From: Arachnopeziza araneosa
Taxonomy: Eukaryota > Ascomycota > Leotiomycetes > Helotiales > Arachnopezizaceae
Reading direction: 5' to 3'
DNA: 64,000 nt
Assembly: GCA_003988855.1 (NCBI GenBank)
Contig: QYAI01000023.1
Location: 186,001-250,000 of the forward strand
Numbering within the stretch: the first letter of the stretch is position 1; each line of letters begins with the position of its first letter. Shown here piece by piece: positions 56,333-64,000 of this stretch. Made by a program: the position numbers and the translations under genes. Under the pieces are notes generated by a model, which ran no database searches, was not told the DNA's origin, and saw only the letters and a list, made by a program, of their open reading frames with translations.

Positions 56333-57122
56333 AAGCCTTGGGCGGTGGGCTGTTCGCGGGAGTCCCAATTCGTGTATATATTTTGACCTCGCGGTCGCAG
56401 TTGAGAATAGATTTCTCAGTCTTTATTTGTCGTGTCAGATGAATTTTACTGCCCGCAGTGGTCGGTGTCGGTGTGTAGGCATGTCCCTGTGGTGTCGTTC
56501 GTTCGTGTATGTTTCCAGAGCTCAATTGTCTCAGGTTCGAGTTGAGAATCCTACATCGATGGAGGAAACGTGGAAGGGACTCCGGGCTGCTCGAACGTGA
56601 TCGTGCGCGCTGTAGTGAAGACAGCATTTTCGTGATCATAAATAAGGACATGTTAGCGGTGCAATCCAACACCGCGGAGACGACATTTGGGTATGAGGGT
56701 GGCGACGAATTATCTGATGAGTCTTCGATCCATGATTTTATCGTCACGAAAATTTCTTCCGCTCTGATACACAAGCGATTGAGCTGAGCCTCGAGGTTGG
56801 ACGGTGAAAGTGGAGGTGAAGAACCCGGCGATGAGGGAGAGAGGGAGGAGAATTCGAGAAACATGTTGTGGAGCTCAGAGAGAACGTTCCAGCAGTGAGT
56901 TCGAAGAGTCAGTGACCGCGGCTGTGTGGTGTGGTAAGGGGAAAACTGGCTCGGGCGGGAAGAGAGATTGCCATCCCGGATAGGAGACGAAGCAAGGTTG
57001 GTGGGCTTTGACTGAGTGGCTGAACCGTTGATTGAGTCAGAAGTGCCGAAGGGAATGAAGCACGACGTACAATGTAACCTAGCAGCTTGATTCATGATTT
57101 GGAGAGATGAGATGAAAGCCAA
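56289..57122 (-). CDS. Hypothetical protein, Ser/Pro-rich
   Basis: An open frame of 277 residues (57122 to 56289) overlaps the 3' end of the GH28 pseudogene in antisense by about 40 bases. A helix-rich centre (HCWNVLSELHNMFLEF ... LEAQLNRLCIRAEEIFVTIK) lies between Ser/Pro-rich stretches. The helical core followed by a Ser/Arg stretch is like the regulatory half of some fungal C6 regulators, but no Zn2Cys6 cluster is seen. An upstream exon (ATG at 57139, MAGEEG) could be spliced in, which would change the first residues. No family is recognised, and it may be a chance frame. Confidence 0.4.
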   Translation of the reverse strand: MAFISSLQIMNQAARLHCTSCFIPFGTSDSINGSATQSKPTNLASSPIRDGNLSSRPSQFSPYHTTQPRSLTLRTHCWNVLSELHNMFLEFSSLSPSSPGSSPPLSPSNLEAQLNRLCIRAEEIFVTIKSWIEDSSDNSSPPSYPNVVSAVLDCTANMSLFMITKMLSSLQRARSRSSSPESLPRFLHRCRILNSNLRQLSSGNIHERTTPQGHAYTPTPTTAGSKIHLTRQIKTEKSILNCDREVKIYTRIGTPANSPPPKASTPVPRTCFGYWHR

Positions 57123-57809
57123 CCTTCTTCGCCAGCCATGGTGAAATATCGATGTCTTTGCCAGTATTTCCTTCGATACAGGAGAAATACAAGTCCTTCA
57201 TCAGTATCTGAAGACCTAGATGAAAGTCCGAGGTACAGTGGCATAATCCCATCTCCACGATTCGAGATTTGGTCTCGCCAAATGAACCACCCCCGTAAGT
57301 TCTTACAAAAATACGACCAGCGAGCCTGTGATGCTCTTTCCTTCCCGATCTGCCTCACATACCTCGCACAAGCCATGCAGCATACGATCTGCTGGAGAAA
57401 ATAACTTGCATATACTTCGGGGAATTGACATTGGCTCATCTAGACACGCCTCGTGGGATATCTAGGCGGTTCCCGGACGGCAGGTAAGCATCGCAGGAGA
57501 ATTGATAGTGATTCATCTAGGATGATGATCTGGCAATTCCAAATTCTTTTTCTCTAACTTGGTGCTGTTTACAGACGAGATTTCATGAAGTCAAGATAAT
57601 CCTCTCTACGCACATAATTCTGCGTTCGAGAGACAGATGGATATTTCTGAAAAATACTGCAAATTCAATTTCAGCACCGACCGAAATCCCCACCCTACGC
57701 CTCATCTGAAGTCTTGAAAATGGCTGATATATATCGTTCTGCTGTGGATTCCTTGGTGTGACTTGGAGAGATAAACGAATACACTGAGCAGGCGATTGAG
57801 TTATTAGCT
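57123..57809. other. Intergenic region
   Basis: No supported gene; presumed promoter of the minus-strand frame and lead-in to the HET fragment. Confidence 0.4.
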
Positions 57810-58082
57810 GTGCTTTCTATTCTTCCAGCAGAGGAGCTCAGAAGTGTCGAGTTTTCAGACGTCACTTTGGCTGGTGCCATGGCTACAAAGTTTGGTAATT
57901 CTATCACTCCGGAGCACTGGGAGGCCCTCGAACAATTCTTCAACCGGATCTGGTTTACTCGTGTCTGGATCATCCAAGAGATATTATTAGCAAACGCCAT
58001 CGACGTCGTTTGTGGCACACGGAAGCTCGAATGGACTTGTGTGGTCAGCGTATCGAAATTTATCAGGAACAGTTCTTGCTAA
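57810..58082 (+). pseudogene. HET-domain fragment
   Basis: About 90 codons match the middle of a HET protein: EQFFNRIWFTRVWIIQEILLANAIDVVCGTRKLEW, equivalent to the W(F)xRVWxxQE block that follows the HET core in other copies. The conserved N-terminal SYxWG and WIDAICINQ blocks are missing upstream, and the C-terminal part is missing downstream (stop at 58080-58082). It is therefore a piece of a gene, not a working one. It lies about 260 bases upstream of an intact HET gene of a different subtype, so it is not simply that gene's lost 5' end. Confidence 0.75.
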
Positions 58083-58344
58083 GTCGCCGAATCATATTTA
58101 GTTGATCGATACTACTATGATACTTGTTCATGTAGATGCTAATACTATGTAAACAAAGGAGCAAACTTGGAAGTAATTAAGATACCTTGCGCTTGCTACC
58201 AAAGGTAAAGCACGTGATATCCGCTTAACAGGTCACGTCATTGCTGCCTGCCTTTCTGTTGATATGGCAGGACATCGTCGAGAAACCTGCAAAGCTACCA
58301 CCTGTCTATCACATAATTCAAATCAGCACTTCTTAGGCTAAGAT

Positions 58345-60448
58345 ATGTCGAACGGGCAATCTCTACAGTCAACACTCATCGAACCAGACTCATGGCAAGC
58401 ATCTGAGCCTCCCTCCCTTCGCTTCTCCAGTGCGTCACTCTGCACACTCTGCTCAGCTCTAGCCATCAAGCTCACAGACTGGCGGTACCAGAGAGGCGCA
58501 GTCTTACCGTTCACATACCGTCAAGCCGACACATATGGGGTGTTTGCAGCGCTAGCACATTCAGCAAGTGCAGGTTGTGAATTCTGCGCATTCATAAGGG
58601 CAAGTCTACTTGCCAGATGGACAGAGGCTCCTATTCAGGATAAGGCCGAAGAGTCGATTGGACAAGCTGTTGTAGTCGAAGTAAATTGGATGAGATTGTC
58701 AGGGAAGGCGACGGGAATACAAACGCAAGCCGATGCCACTCGTAACAGTTATCTGCCGATCAAAGGAAATATGCATGTGAGTATCACAGATGCCTCGTCC
58801 AAATCATTAGACCAGTTCAATTTCGAGTTTATGACAGGTCAAGGTACGCTTTCACCACGTAGTCTTTTATATATCATATTACGGATTTGAATGTTAAACG
58901 TACTTGCAACCAGTGCCTCCTGAACGGCTGAGAAGAGAACCTCTTTCAGAACATAACATCACAATGATTCATGAGTGGTTGGATGAATGCAATGATAACC
59001 ATAGCGCCTGTACTCCTAGTCAAGTGCTCTCTCAACCAACTCGCCTTATCGAACTCGAGTCATGCCACAATCGTTTACGTCTTGTATCCAGTACTCACAG
59101 TGATGTCAAATACGCAGCGCTTAGTTACTGCTGGGGCAAGCAAGTAACAAATGCACCTACAACAAAAGCTAATCTGACTTATCGCCAAGCCGGATTCGAA
59201 GAGATGGACCTACCACGAACACTGCAAGATGCTATTCAACTTACTCGCAGCCTAGGTCTGCAATACATCTGGATCGACGCTGTATGTATCATTCAGGATG
59301 ATTTGAGTGACTGGCAGCAAGAGGCCAAGCTTATGGGTGATATATATGAAAACTCGTTCGTGACCATCGTAGCGACAGGCCCAGCATCCGCCACCGAAGG
59401 CTTTCTTCACAGACGACCAGTGCAAAGAGCCAGTCTACCAACGACACTTACTGGGCATGGGATATCAGAGCAGAATAGAACTCTCATGCATCTCAGGTAT
59501 CCCAGTCGTGTTAGTCTCTCAGATAGCCTGAGCTCTTCAACCTGGGCTAGCCGGGGCTGGACCTTCCAAGAACAGCTCTTATCATCGCGGACGCTATATT
59601 TCACGAATACTGTTTTCTACTTTGAGTGTCGCTCAGGCCAAAAATTGGACATGACCTATTTATCACCATCCATGTTACAGTACAGACTCCCTCCTCCTCT
59701 CTGGATACCCTGGCTTCCCCGCCCAGCTAGCAAGACCCCCCAACGCGCAGCCCCTTTTCGCTCACTCAGTCCCACTAGCACTGAGCTCAACCGCACACCA
59801 TATACAAATTGGTACTTTGTCGTAGAAGAGTATACACAACGTCGCCTCACCGTCGCCAGCGACAGACTCCCCGCACTTGCCGGCCTAGCGCACCGCATGG
59901 CCCGTTTTACGAACGACACATACCTGGCTGGGCTTTGGCTGTGCGACATTCCCGCGGGAATCCTGTGGCGCCCAAAATTGAACCATTCTATGGTGTCCCT
60001 AGGGGCGTATCGCGCACCGTCGTGGTCGTGGGCGGCGATGGATGGGGTGCCGGAATGGGATCGGTACGCAGAGCCACTGGAGCATGTGCTTGAGATTATT
60101 TCTGTAGACGGAATAGATTCAATGGAGGGTAGATTGGTAGTTGAGGGCTCCTTGGTGCCAGTTCAGAAGGTTCTGAATATTGAAGAGCTGCCAGCGGGGA
60201 TGCCGCGGCTTGTTGATCCGGCGGATTCGGTTGCTGGATGGGCGGAGTTGGACACAAAAACACATTTTACAATCGAGAGAGAGATTCAAGCCTTAGCCGT
60301 TGCTCGAGAGGTTTCAAATGACAATGATGGACCCTCGGGGCTGCTGGTCGAGTGTATTTCTGAGGATGTGTATTGCCGTGTTGGTGTATTTAGGTGCAAG
60401 TATTCAATGTTTGATAACGTTGAGAAGAGGAAAGTTACGATTGTTTGA
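58345..60448 (+). CDS. HET-domain (heterokaryon incompatibility) protein
   Basis: Two exons, 58345-58843 and 58914-60448, with a 70-bp intron (GTACGC donor, CAG acceptor), join in phase and give 677 residues. The N-terminal part carries the C-x2-C and C-x2-C pairs common before HET domains (SLCTLC; CEFC). The HET domain spans about residues 230-390 with YAALSYCWGKQ, YIWIDAVCIIQDD and SRGWTFQEQLLSSRTLYF. A C-terminal APSWSWAAMDG block follows. This is the 'WSWA' subtype, the same subtype as the pseudogene at 15.8-17.9 kb and different from the gene at 4.5 kb. It is uninterrupted and probably functional in fusion-triggered cell death or signalling. Confidence 0.9.
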
Positions 60449-60662
60449 TTCAAAATCCGAACAGAGTTAAATTTACTTTTCCCATGTTATAAGCACGAAA
60501 GCCATGGGTTAGTCACTTGTATTCCATCTTCATAATATACGATTAATTAGGGAGAGATTGAAGTCACATCCGCCGATTGTGGATAAAAGCTGCATAAATT
60601 TTAGGGTCATGTAGAAATAAAAATTAAGTACAATTCAGAATACAGGGAGAGAAGATATCATA

Positions 60663-61865
60663 CTAAAACCCCTCCATCGAAATAAAGTCCAATATCTTGG
60701 CGTATGCGGCCTTTGCAGTGTAGTGAAAGTTCAGCCCATGGCCAGTTGCAAGAGCAACATAGGTGGTGCTCGAACTTTTACGATTCGGATAACGCTGCAG
60801 CGCCACGACAGACTGATCCATACCCACGGGGTAGAGGCAGTCTCCATCACATTTCGCGAGATCATTCTCTCCGTCAACAATCATGACAGCATTTGTATAA
60901 TTCGTGGCAGTAACACCCAGCTGGCCTTTCGTAAACAGCTCTCCGATGGTGATGGTCTGCTTGGCCGCATCCGCCGCCTCCACGAGCCGAGGGTCAAAGT
61001 TTGGGAGGCGGAAAAAGCAAAACTGGATAGAGATGTCTGTGCTGGGAACGAGATAGCTGTTGGGAAGGGTTGAGAATTGGGCGGGCACGTTCTGGCTGGC
61101 GATGTCGAGATTCAGCGCCGAGAAGAATGGTGCCTGGCCTGCGGTATCGGCGGAATATCCAGTCAAGATGGTTGCATCCAGATCATTGGGATAGCTAGCG
61201 GTCTCGGCAGCGGTGATATCAGAGCCGAATGAATGTCCCACGCCGACAACATTGGTGAACTTCGTGTTGGAGATTGCCCCAGCTCGGAGCTTGGTGATCA
61301 GCTCATGCAAGATACTGACATGAAGTGGTGCTTGCACGATTTGGATTGCGTCTGGATGATCCGAAAGACCAGTGCCAACGCGATCATACAGAAATGTTGT
61401 GTAGCCGGCTCTGGCTGCTGCATCGACATATGAGTACTCGGCAGAATAAAAGTCCCAGTAGCTCTTCTCAAATCCAACGCCATGAGTCAGGATCTGAACA
61501 GTCTTGTCATTGATGACGCCTGTGGATGCGGGAAAGCAGATCTTAGAGTTGACATTGTAAGTCCCATTGATAGTGACGCTACCAACTTTGACGGTGGTGG
61601 TGAGGTTCGAGTTGATCTGGTATAATTCCTGGATGAGATTTGTGACGACGGTCTGGTTGGTGGGAACTTCATAGTTTAGTATGCTGTTCAGTGACGATGC
61701 CTGTACCGGAATGTTCCCTTGTATGCAGGTCGCATAGCCGCCGATAGATGAAACGATGGTAGGGTTTTGGAATCCAGATTTGTATGCCTTGAAATTGGTA
61801 TTTGGAAGAGCATTTACCGCAACGGAGGCCGTGAACAGGAACGTAAAAGAGGAGAATGATTTCAT
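60663..61865 (-). CDS. Secreted alpha/beta-hydrolase (esterase/lipase-like)
   Basis: A product of 400 residues from the ATG at 61865, where a clean signal peptide starts (MKSFSSFTFLFTASVAVNA); a longer reading adds an implausible leader. The alpha/beta-hydrolase fold is visible: oxyanion-side HGVGFEKSYWD, then FLYDRVGTGLSD, nucleophile elbow VGVGHSFGS (Ser), acid in IVDGENDLAKCDGDC and His in ATGHGLNFH. Several N-glycosylation sequons (NLTT, NGTY, NYTN) support secretion. The closest familiar group is fungal secreted AB-hydrolase 1 proteins; the substrate is unknown. It is single-exon. The promoter side is AT-rich with TATATAGC near 61966. Confidence 0.85.
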   Translation of the reverse strand: MKSFSSFTFLFTASVAVNALPNTNFKAYKSGFQNPTIVSSIGGYATCIQGNIPVQASSLNSILNYEVPTNQTVVTNLIQELYQINSNLTTTVKVGSVTINGTYNVNSKICFPASTGVINDKTVQILTHGVGFEKSYWDFYSAEYSYVDAAARAGYTTFLYDRVGTGLSDHPDAIQIVQAPLHVSILHELITKLRAGAISNTKFTNVVGVGHSFGSDITAAETASYPNDLDATILTGYSADTAGQAPFFSALNLDIASQNVPAQFSTLPNSYLVPSTDISIQFCFFRLPNFDPRLVEAADAAKQTITIGELFTKGQLGVTATNYTNAVMIVDGENDLAKCDGDCLYPVGMDQSVVALQRYPNRKSSSTTYVALATGHGLNFHYTAKAAYAKILDFISMEGF

Positions 61866-62304
61866 GATGCTTTGAAGATGGGGCAGCTTTGTAGAACGGA
61901 GAAGAATGATGACAATGAATATGAAACAGAACTTACTGCAGCAAGAACACGGCTCCTTTATATAGCTAACAAGACCGGGAGCAAACACGTAAAAGAAAAA
62001 AAAGCTTCAAATAAACAAATTTATTCCCTGGGGTTGCTGTGCAGCTCGCATGGTCGGATTTCGCATTCTCGCTTTCCGTATTTCGTAATTTCAAGTGCGG
62101 ACCAGTTAGCCCAATTTCGCTCCGGCGGAAAATTTCATCGTTGCTGACTCGCTCATGTAGATGATGGCACTGTCATCCTTACTTGCTCGCTGCTAAATAA
62201 CCCTTTTATCCGACAGATGGATGCGACAAATCTTCGATTGGTCATAGAGACTGCTGGCAGATATAATATAGCACAGAGGAATTGGGAATATATTTCACAA
62301 ACAG
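61866..62304. other. Intergenic region
   Basis: Promoter region of the secreted hydrolase on the minus strand. Nothing else is supported. Confidence 0.45.
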
Positions 62305-63054
62305 TTGACACTTACTGCTGGCTCAGTGCTGCGCTCTGATAACATAGTACAAGAATATTTGTCGTACGTTTGCCAATTAGATTTTAGGACTGCCTGCAGA
62401 TTATTCAAGAGGGACCTGCTTCCAAATCACTTCTTTCTGCAATGGCTCCAAGAGTTGTGCTGGAGACGTCCAGCGGACTTCGCGCCGAACTTCGCACCGA
62501 TCTTTCTCAGGTGCGGAGTTGCAGCATCCGTATCGAGGTATCTGAGCACATTATCAGCATCATCGAAAGTTTTCAGGCGGCGGGCGGATGGAGACTTCCG
62601 CCTTGAATCTCTCCTAGAAACAACTGATTCTCCAGCCTGTCAAGAATCACGAGATGAGATCTATGAGCTATCGGAGCTAACGAAAGATATTAAACCGGAG
62701 GGTCCCAAATTAGATGATTCAAAAGGGTTGCCGACAGATATCGAGGGACGAACCATCATCTCGAGTTTTCCATTACCTAGATGGCTCAGTTGGATTTGCA
62801 TTGGACCAAGACTTTCTGTGTCGTTTGCTAGACTCCGATATTATGGTAACCCGTGCCCAAATGGTAATGGCATTGTGCTTAATGGTAACGCAATTATAAT
62901 TGCTGAGCTAGACGAGCAAAAAGAACCAGAAGAGCCAGAAGAGCCAGAAGAACCAGAAGAACCAGAAGAACCAGAAGAGCCAGAAGAACCAGAAGAACCA
63001 GAAGAGCCAGAAGAACCAGAAGAACCAGAAGAACCAGAAGAGCCAGAAGAATAG
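62305..63054 (+). CDS. Possible exon encoding protein with Glu-Glu-Pro repeat tail
   Basis: An open frame of about 249 codons has no ATG, so it could only be an internal or terminal exon. A ...TTCACAAACAG acceptor-like sequence lies just before it. The first ~200 residues show no family I recognise; an N-terminal helix-rich part (VLRSDNIVQEYLSYVCQLDF) is followed by mixed sequence. It ends in about 14 repeats of Glu-Glu-Pro encoded by a 9-bp satellite and a TAG at 63052-63054. Without an upstream exon, transcript or relative it may be a chance frame through a satellite. Confidence 0.3.
   Translation: MTLTAGSVLRSDNIVQEYLSYVCQLDFRTACRLFKRDLLPNHFFLQWLQELCWRRPADFAPNFAPIFLRCGVAASVSRYLSTLSASSKVFRRRADGDFRLESLLETTDSPACQESRDEIYELSELTKDIKPEGPKLDDSKGLPTDIEGRTIISSFPLPRWLSWICIGPRLSVSFARLRYYGNPCPNGNGIVLNGNAIIIAELDEQKEPEEPEEPEEPEEPEEPEEPEEPEEPEEPEEPEEPEEPEEPEE
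62922..63052 (+). repeat. 9-bp minisatellite, (AGAAGAACC)n type
   Basis: About fourteen 9-bp units, differing mainly at G/A third positions (CCAGAAGAG or CCAGAAGAA), encode Glu-Glu-Pro on the plus strand and would encode Phe/Trp-rich sequence on the other. Confidence 0.95.
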
Positions 63055-63420
63055 GGAGAGTCCGGACCCAAGTAAAACAGCTACGTTATAGAAAAACCCC
63101 GAATCTCTTTCCGCATAGCTGACAGAAGAAACCTTTCTGACGGAATAAACCTTTGGTTCCAAGCCTTTATTTTGCTGGAAAGCTTTTGGGGACTTCATCT
63201 TTACCAGCACCAATTTCTCCAGCCAACGAGCACCAACAACCAACCACAACCCAATCTCATCACCCCAATCACGTGGCGTGCATGTGACTCCCCACCTGCA
63301 TCAGCCCATCCTCGAAACGACTTCCAAGTGCCGTCCAGGTTTCTTCCCGGCAGTACGGCAAAGCACTTAGTCACCACGACACCTCGACACCTCACGTCAG
63401 CATCCATCCATTCAGCCTCA

Positions 63421-63468
63421 CGATGCCAATACCAATGCCAATGCCAATGCCAATGTCAATGCCAATCC
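63421..63468 (+). repeat. 6-bp microsatellite, (CCAATG)n
   Basis: About seven copies of CCAATG/CCAATA with a single change to TCAATG. It sits in gene-poor DNA upstream of the last gene. Confidence 0.9.
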
Positions 63469-63750
63469 CGTCATCTTCATCTTCATTTTCTGCATCGAGA
63501 CGAGCGCGCACATCCATCCCACTCTCCAGCTGCAGCCAGCCAGCGACACGCAGAGCAAGATTCGCTTAGCTCGCCTCGCTCGTTACGAGAGAGGGCCAAG
63601 CTTCCGTAACCCCAGCAGTGATGCAGCGCAGCGCGCGGTTCAGGATGCCGTCTGCGGCGGGCTTGGTCACGGTGCCGTTGCGGTCGTTGCGTGGATGGGA
63701 GTGAGGAAGTCGGTCGAGGCGATTTGTAAGGCTGGTTGGGGGGTGCGGTG

Positions 63751-63756
63751 TATAAA
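63751..63756 (+). promoter_or_regulatory. TATA box of last gene
   Basis: TATAAA in the context GGTGTATAAAAGAGG, about 135 bases upstream of the ATG at 63886, with the pyrimidine- and A-rich leader expected between. Confidence 0.6.
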
Positions 63757-63885
63757 AGAGGAGGAGTTGGTCGGGGAGTTGGGAGTTTCTTCACGTATAT
63801 ACAAAACTACAACATACTTGGAGATAGATCTGTGAGTCGGATTAACTAGAGTTTTGCTCAATATAGGCTTTCCAATCAAAACAGA

Positions 63886-63942
63886 ATGTCCAGACCTTCC
63901 ATTCTCATCGTTCTCTCATCTGCTCCGGCGGGGTGGTATCTG
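63886..63942 (+). CDS. First exon of a probable DJ-1/PfpI-like protein (partial)
   Basis: The ATG at 63886 opens 19 codons (MSRPSILIVLSSAPAGWYL), then a GTATGT donor at 63943. The rest lies beyond the window. A short hydrophobic strand followed by GWYL, then Pro-Glu in the family, is how several fungal DJ-1/PfpI-like (class I amidotransferase-fold) proteins begin. Members act as glyoxalase III or stress proteins. Only a strand and turn are visible, so the assignment is tentative. A good TATA box lies upstream. Confidence 0.4.
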
Positions 63943-64000
63943 GTATGTGACTCTCTCCGCCGCCTTTCCGTTCCCTTCGTTGATTCCTTCTCGTTCATCC

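Larger units (their letters stand above)
63055..63885. other. Intergenic region and promoter of last gene
   Basis: No supported gene. It contains the CCAATG repeat and a TATA box at 63751. Confidence 0.45.

Noticed and set aside
1..64000. tRNA or rRNA genes
   Set aside because: I looked for B-box-like GGTTCGAATCC contexts and conserved rRNA blocks and found none that could fold convincingly. A dedicated scan would be decisive.

Overview
This window reads as nuclear DNA of a filamentous ascomycete. Genes are well spaced and carry short GT...AG introns with CTAAC/CTGAC-type branch sites. The families are typical of Pezizomycotina: HET-domain proteins, NACHT/STAND proteins, a fungal_trans_2-type regulator, GH2 and GH28 glycosidases with a CBM1, KEX2-processed small secreted proteins, a ROK1 helicase and xylitol dehydrogenase. 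A plant-associated Leotiomycete-like fungus would fit, but the species cannot be fixed from sequence alone.

Layout. 0.8-8.9 kb: a secreted beta-mannosidase, an intact HET gene and a broken NACHT/STAND fragment. 8.9-12.4 kb: AT-rich, gene-poor DNA with one small cysteine-rich secreted protein. 12.4-14.3 kb: a fungal regulator without an obvious Zn2Cys6 domain. 15.8-17.9 kb: a HET pseudogene. 18.1-26.5 kb: a housekeeping and metabolic block (ROK1, a Ser/Thr-rich protein, xylitol dehydrogenase, intracellular beta-mannosidase). 26.5-31 kb: no supported gene. 31-34 kb: a NACHT/STAND pseudogene. 35.7-43.4 kb: a neprosin-family secreted protein, a GNAT acetyltransferase, a conserved-looking hypothetical protein and an ADP-ribosylglycohydrolase. 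43.8-49.8 kb: a 6,001-bp inverted-repeat element. 50-57 kb: repeats, a hydrolase remnant, a cysteine-rich secreted protein, a ruined rhamnogalacturonan hydrolase with CBM1, and a hypothetical gene. 57.8-62 kb: a HET fragment, an intact HET gene and a secreted alpha/beta hydrolase. The last bases hold the first exon of a probable DJ-1/PfpI-like gene.

The most striking object is the 43,784-49,784 element. It has 48-bp terminal inverted repeats with one mismatch and carries two convergent, intron-rich, decayed genes. The left gene resembles a Mutator-like/DDE transposase. The right gene ends in a Lys/Ala-rich basic tail. About 39 CATATG-centred palindromic motifs (GCATATGCTTAGCATATGC type) are scattered through it, and they sit almost entirely inside sequences that look like spliceosomal introns. 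Where I followed the splicing, reading frame was usually kept across the junctions. The element is almost devoid of TGG/CCA, and its in-frame stops are mostly TAG or TAA.

Several chromosomal genes are broken by the same kind of change (TGG to TAG, CAA to TAA, CGA to TGA), which suggests C-to-T mutation of RIP type. Allorecognition-type genes (HET, NACHT) are over-represented, and most are in some stage of decay.
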